From positions 32,674,001 through 32,738,000 of the forward strand of contig CM075101.1 of assembly GCA_037576195.1 (NCBI GenBank): DNA of 64,000 bases, given 5' to 3'. The DNA is from Phytoseiulus persimilis (lineage: Eukaryota; Arthropoda; Arachnida; Mesostigmata; Phytoseiidae). The notes below the pieces were generated by a model that had not been told where the DNA came from, did not search any database, and worked only from the letters and a program-made list of their open reading frames with translations. The translations under genes were made by a program, and so were the position numbers. Positions 61,921 to 64,000 of the stretch are shown here, one piece after another (the first letter of the stretch is position 1; each line of letters opens with the position of its first letter).

Positions 61921-64000
61921 GCAGGAGCGATCTCTACCTCACGATCAACTCCACTCTGTTCAAACACAGACAGGCCGGCGCCACCCCACCTGGATTCAGC
62001 CCATTTCTTTACTAGGACAGAGGGGCAGTAGTACAGGCGCTGCTGCTGTGGCGGCGGCTCGCTCTCCGCTTTCCGATCTCCGATGTTGGATGAAACGGAC
62101 AGAGTGAAACCAGCGAGTGAAGAGGGGACTTGCCAGCTAAGCAGGGGGTGATGGTTGCGGCGGCATTGTGATGCCCGCTCTGAATGGGCGAATGTTTGCC
62201 CCCGTAGCGTAAGATATATCGAGAAGCTGTGAGAGCAAGAGAAAGACTAGAATCGTTGATCTCTTCGACACCGCCCCCAAAGAGCTACCACCGCCAACCG
62301 CGCAGGGATTAGCATGAGCTTCATCTGGTTTTCGTTTTTTCTGCCGGCAAGCGTAATCCCTGTCAAAAACAAGTACAATTGTTTGCAAGCGCCCCAGCTT
62401 GACTGGACGCCAATCTATCGTCCGGCTGAATCGATTGGTGAACTCTCCTTGGACCGGATTCCATTGGGGAGCTGCCGAGAGCTGCCCCCTGTACTTCACT
62501 CCCCAAGGTTCCGGTTTGAAGATTCCAGCTGATCTGACCGAACCCGCTCGAGATATCCTCCCGGACACAGATCCAGAGACCCGAGAAAATGTTTCTAGCT
62601 CTCCATATCTAGCGGATCAAACGAATGGATTCCGCAGGAATCGAAAACGAAGCTCTGGAGCGGGAGCGAGCTGTGAAGGCGAAACTAAGCTGCTTCGGAA
62701 TCGCGATCCTTCACTGAATAGCTCGCCGACTGGAACGTCACGAGAGAAATCACGATTAGATCTCGCTTTTTCTGGTCATAGAAGACGAAGCACCCGGCTT
62801 CCGATTTCCGTTTCCCGAACTATTTGAAATCGAAAGTCGAAGACTTCCAACCTCGACTGTTCCCTCTCGCATCATAGATAGTCCGTGAGCACCGTTGCTT
62901 CTCAAATCCACCGCTCAACAATCGATTTCGATGTCGTTGTTGTTGATCTAAAGCGATCTCGTGACCCACAAACACAGATTTGACTTTGGTTCCGGCACAC
63001 GCTCGCTGTATTTTGGAGCTGCGAGCGCCAGGAGATGGACTCGTTAACGACTTCCTCTATCTGCACATTAACAATGAGCGAATGCACTTGAATTTGGAAA
63101 AAATGTGGTGCGCTCCGGTGCATCTCCTGGCTTTCCCACAAACTTTTACTTGGAGCCAGCAAGTTCCGACACCTAAAACTCGTGTTACAAATCGAGAGTC
63201 CGGGTGAGAACGATTCACATCACCGAGCGTTGATTGGCCCACCGACTTGGACCATCGACTCCGAGAAGGCCGGCTCAGCTGTTTCGATTCCGCTCCGAGC
63301 ACTCCTGCACCATCGCCGCGGAGGCACGCCATGACGTCACGCGAGAAGCCTGAATTATGAATGTGGAATCAGAAACCTGTGCGGCAGGCGGACGTGGCCG
63401 ACGCGTGAACTAGAAGGATAACCACGCCATGCTCAGATTTAATTAGGAAGCCGATCCTGATAATTGAAACCTACGGTCGCACTCTGGGACGTATTCTCTT
63501 GGACATATAGAGCTCAAGGACGTCGCCTATGGAGGATCGGTGCCGCGTCAGACTCGTTATCAACGGTGGTTTTCGAGCGATAAGCCTCCATCGAGAGGAC
63601 GCTTCGAGATACTCAGCGACTAACGGTGGCGAGGTATCGCTCGAATCCTCCGTTTCCCGGTTATCGCGCTCAACCGGTTATCTAACAGCGAAGCCGCTCC
63701 TCAGTCATGCTTCGATCGCTCATAGAGTCTCAAAAAGATTCTGTGACCCACTGCACTCTCTCGAGTCTTCGGGCGAGTGAAGAGATGCGTACTGCTTCCC
63801 GACAGTTCAGGGAGCTCGGGAGGAACGCGTGTCGATTCTCATCTGTCTGGCACATCACTAGAACATTCACTCCGACGATGTCAACCATGTCTTTAGCGCC
63901 CGCGAAAAGAAGAACAATTTTCAGCGCTCAAGGAAAAACGGGAAGACACAGAACGTCATTTTGAAATGGAAGGGTCATGGTGTGAAGGAACTCTGAGACT
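61921..64000. other. No recognised gene
   Basis: The 143-codon minus frame at 62137-62568 has a hydrophobic segment (TILVFLLLSQLLDISYATG) but no suitable upstream Met for a signal peptide. The plus frame at 62399-62827 overlaps it. I cannot support either as a gene. Confidence 0.3.

Noticed and set aside
62137-62568. 143-codon minus-strand frame with a hydrophobic stretch
   Set aside because: The hydrophobic segment is internal, lacks a nearby start, and the opposite strand is also open.

Overview
The window is arthropod-like nuclear DNA. It has intron-containing genes with short (about 70-115 bp) GT-AG introns, a BEL/Pao LTR element primed by a tRNA-His-like site, and remnants of several eukaryotic transposon classes. 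The kinase introns, the roughly balanced base composition and transposon fragments of a kind I associate with ticks and mites suggest a parasitiform mite (perhaps a phytoseiid such as Galendromus). That species guess is inference. No prokaryotic gene organisation is present.

Layout. About 0.5-28 kb is a rearranged segmental duplication carrying three apparently intact copies of an AKT/RAC-type protein kinase gene: A at 2.5-4.5 kb on +, B at 15.5-17.4 kb on -, C at 23.7-25.6 kb on -. Each copy has five exons with identical spacing and drags duplicated 5' and 3' flanks. Copy C sits in the loop of an inverted repeat with 1.7-kb arms. Between A and B lies a young, structurally complete BEL/Pao retrotransposon (6105-12490, 5-bp target duplication, LTRs differing at one base) inserted into an older DDE transposon remnant, followed by a non-LTR retrotransposon fragment. 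At 28-29.4 kb there are Helitron-like and non-LTR endonuclease remnants.

About 29.92-42.64 kb is a direct tandem duplication of a 6.3-6.4 kb unit with about 99% identical flanks. Each unit contains a 45-bp minisatellite (about 59 and 62 copies), a GC-rich hairpin, a short 33-bp tandem repeat and, on the minus strand, a small intact gene for a secreted I29 (cathepsin propeptide-like) protein. The minisatellite opens very long reading frames on both strands simply because 45 is a multiple of 3.

About 42.6-50.4 kb is a graveyard: a Tigger/pogo-like transposase pseudogene, a hAT-type MITE with a perfect 8-bp target duplication, and decayed AKT-like remnants arranged as the 3' part of one copy followed by the 5' part of another. 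About 53.7-56.5 kb holds a plausible six-exon minus-strand gene for an unrecognised membrane protein with two PPSY motifs. I recognise no gene in 56.6-64 kb.

The genes do not form a pathway. The common theme is recent amplification: kinase copies, an inhibitor-like gene and mobile elements have been duplicated, inverted and nested within 50 kb. All coordinates and motifs come from reading the sequence by eye; family names rest on motif recognition without a database search.
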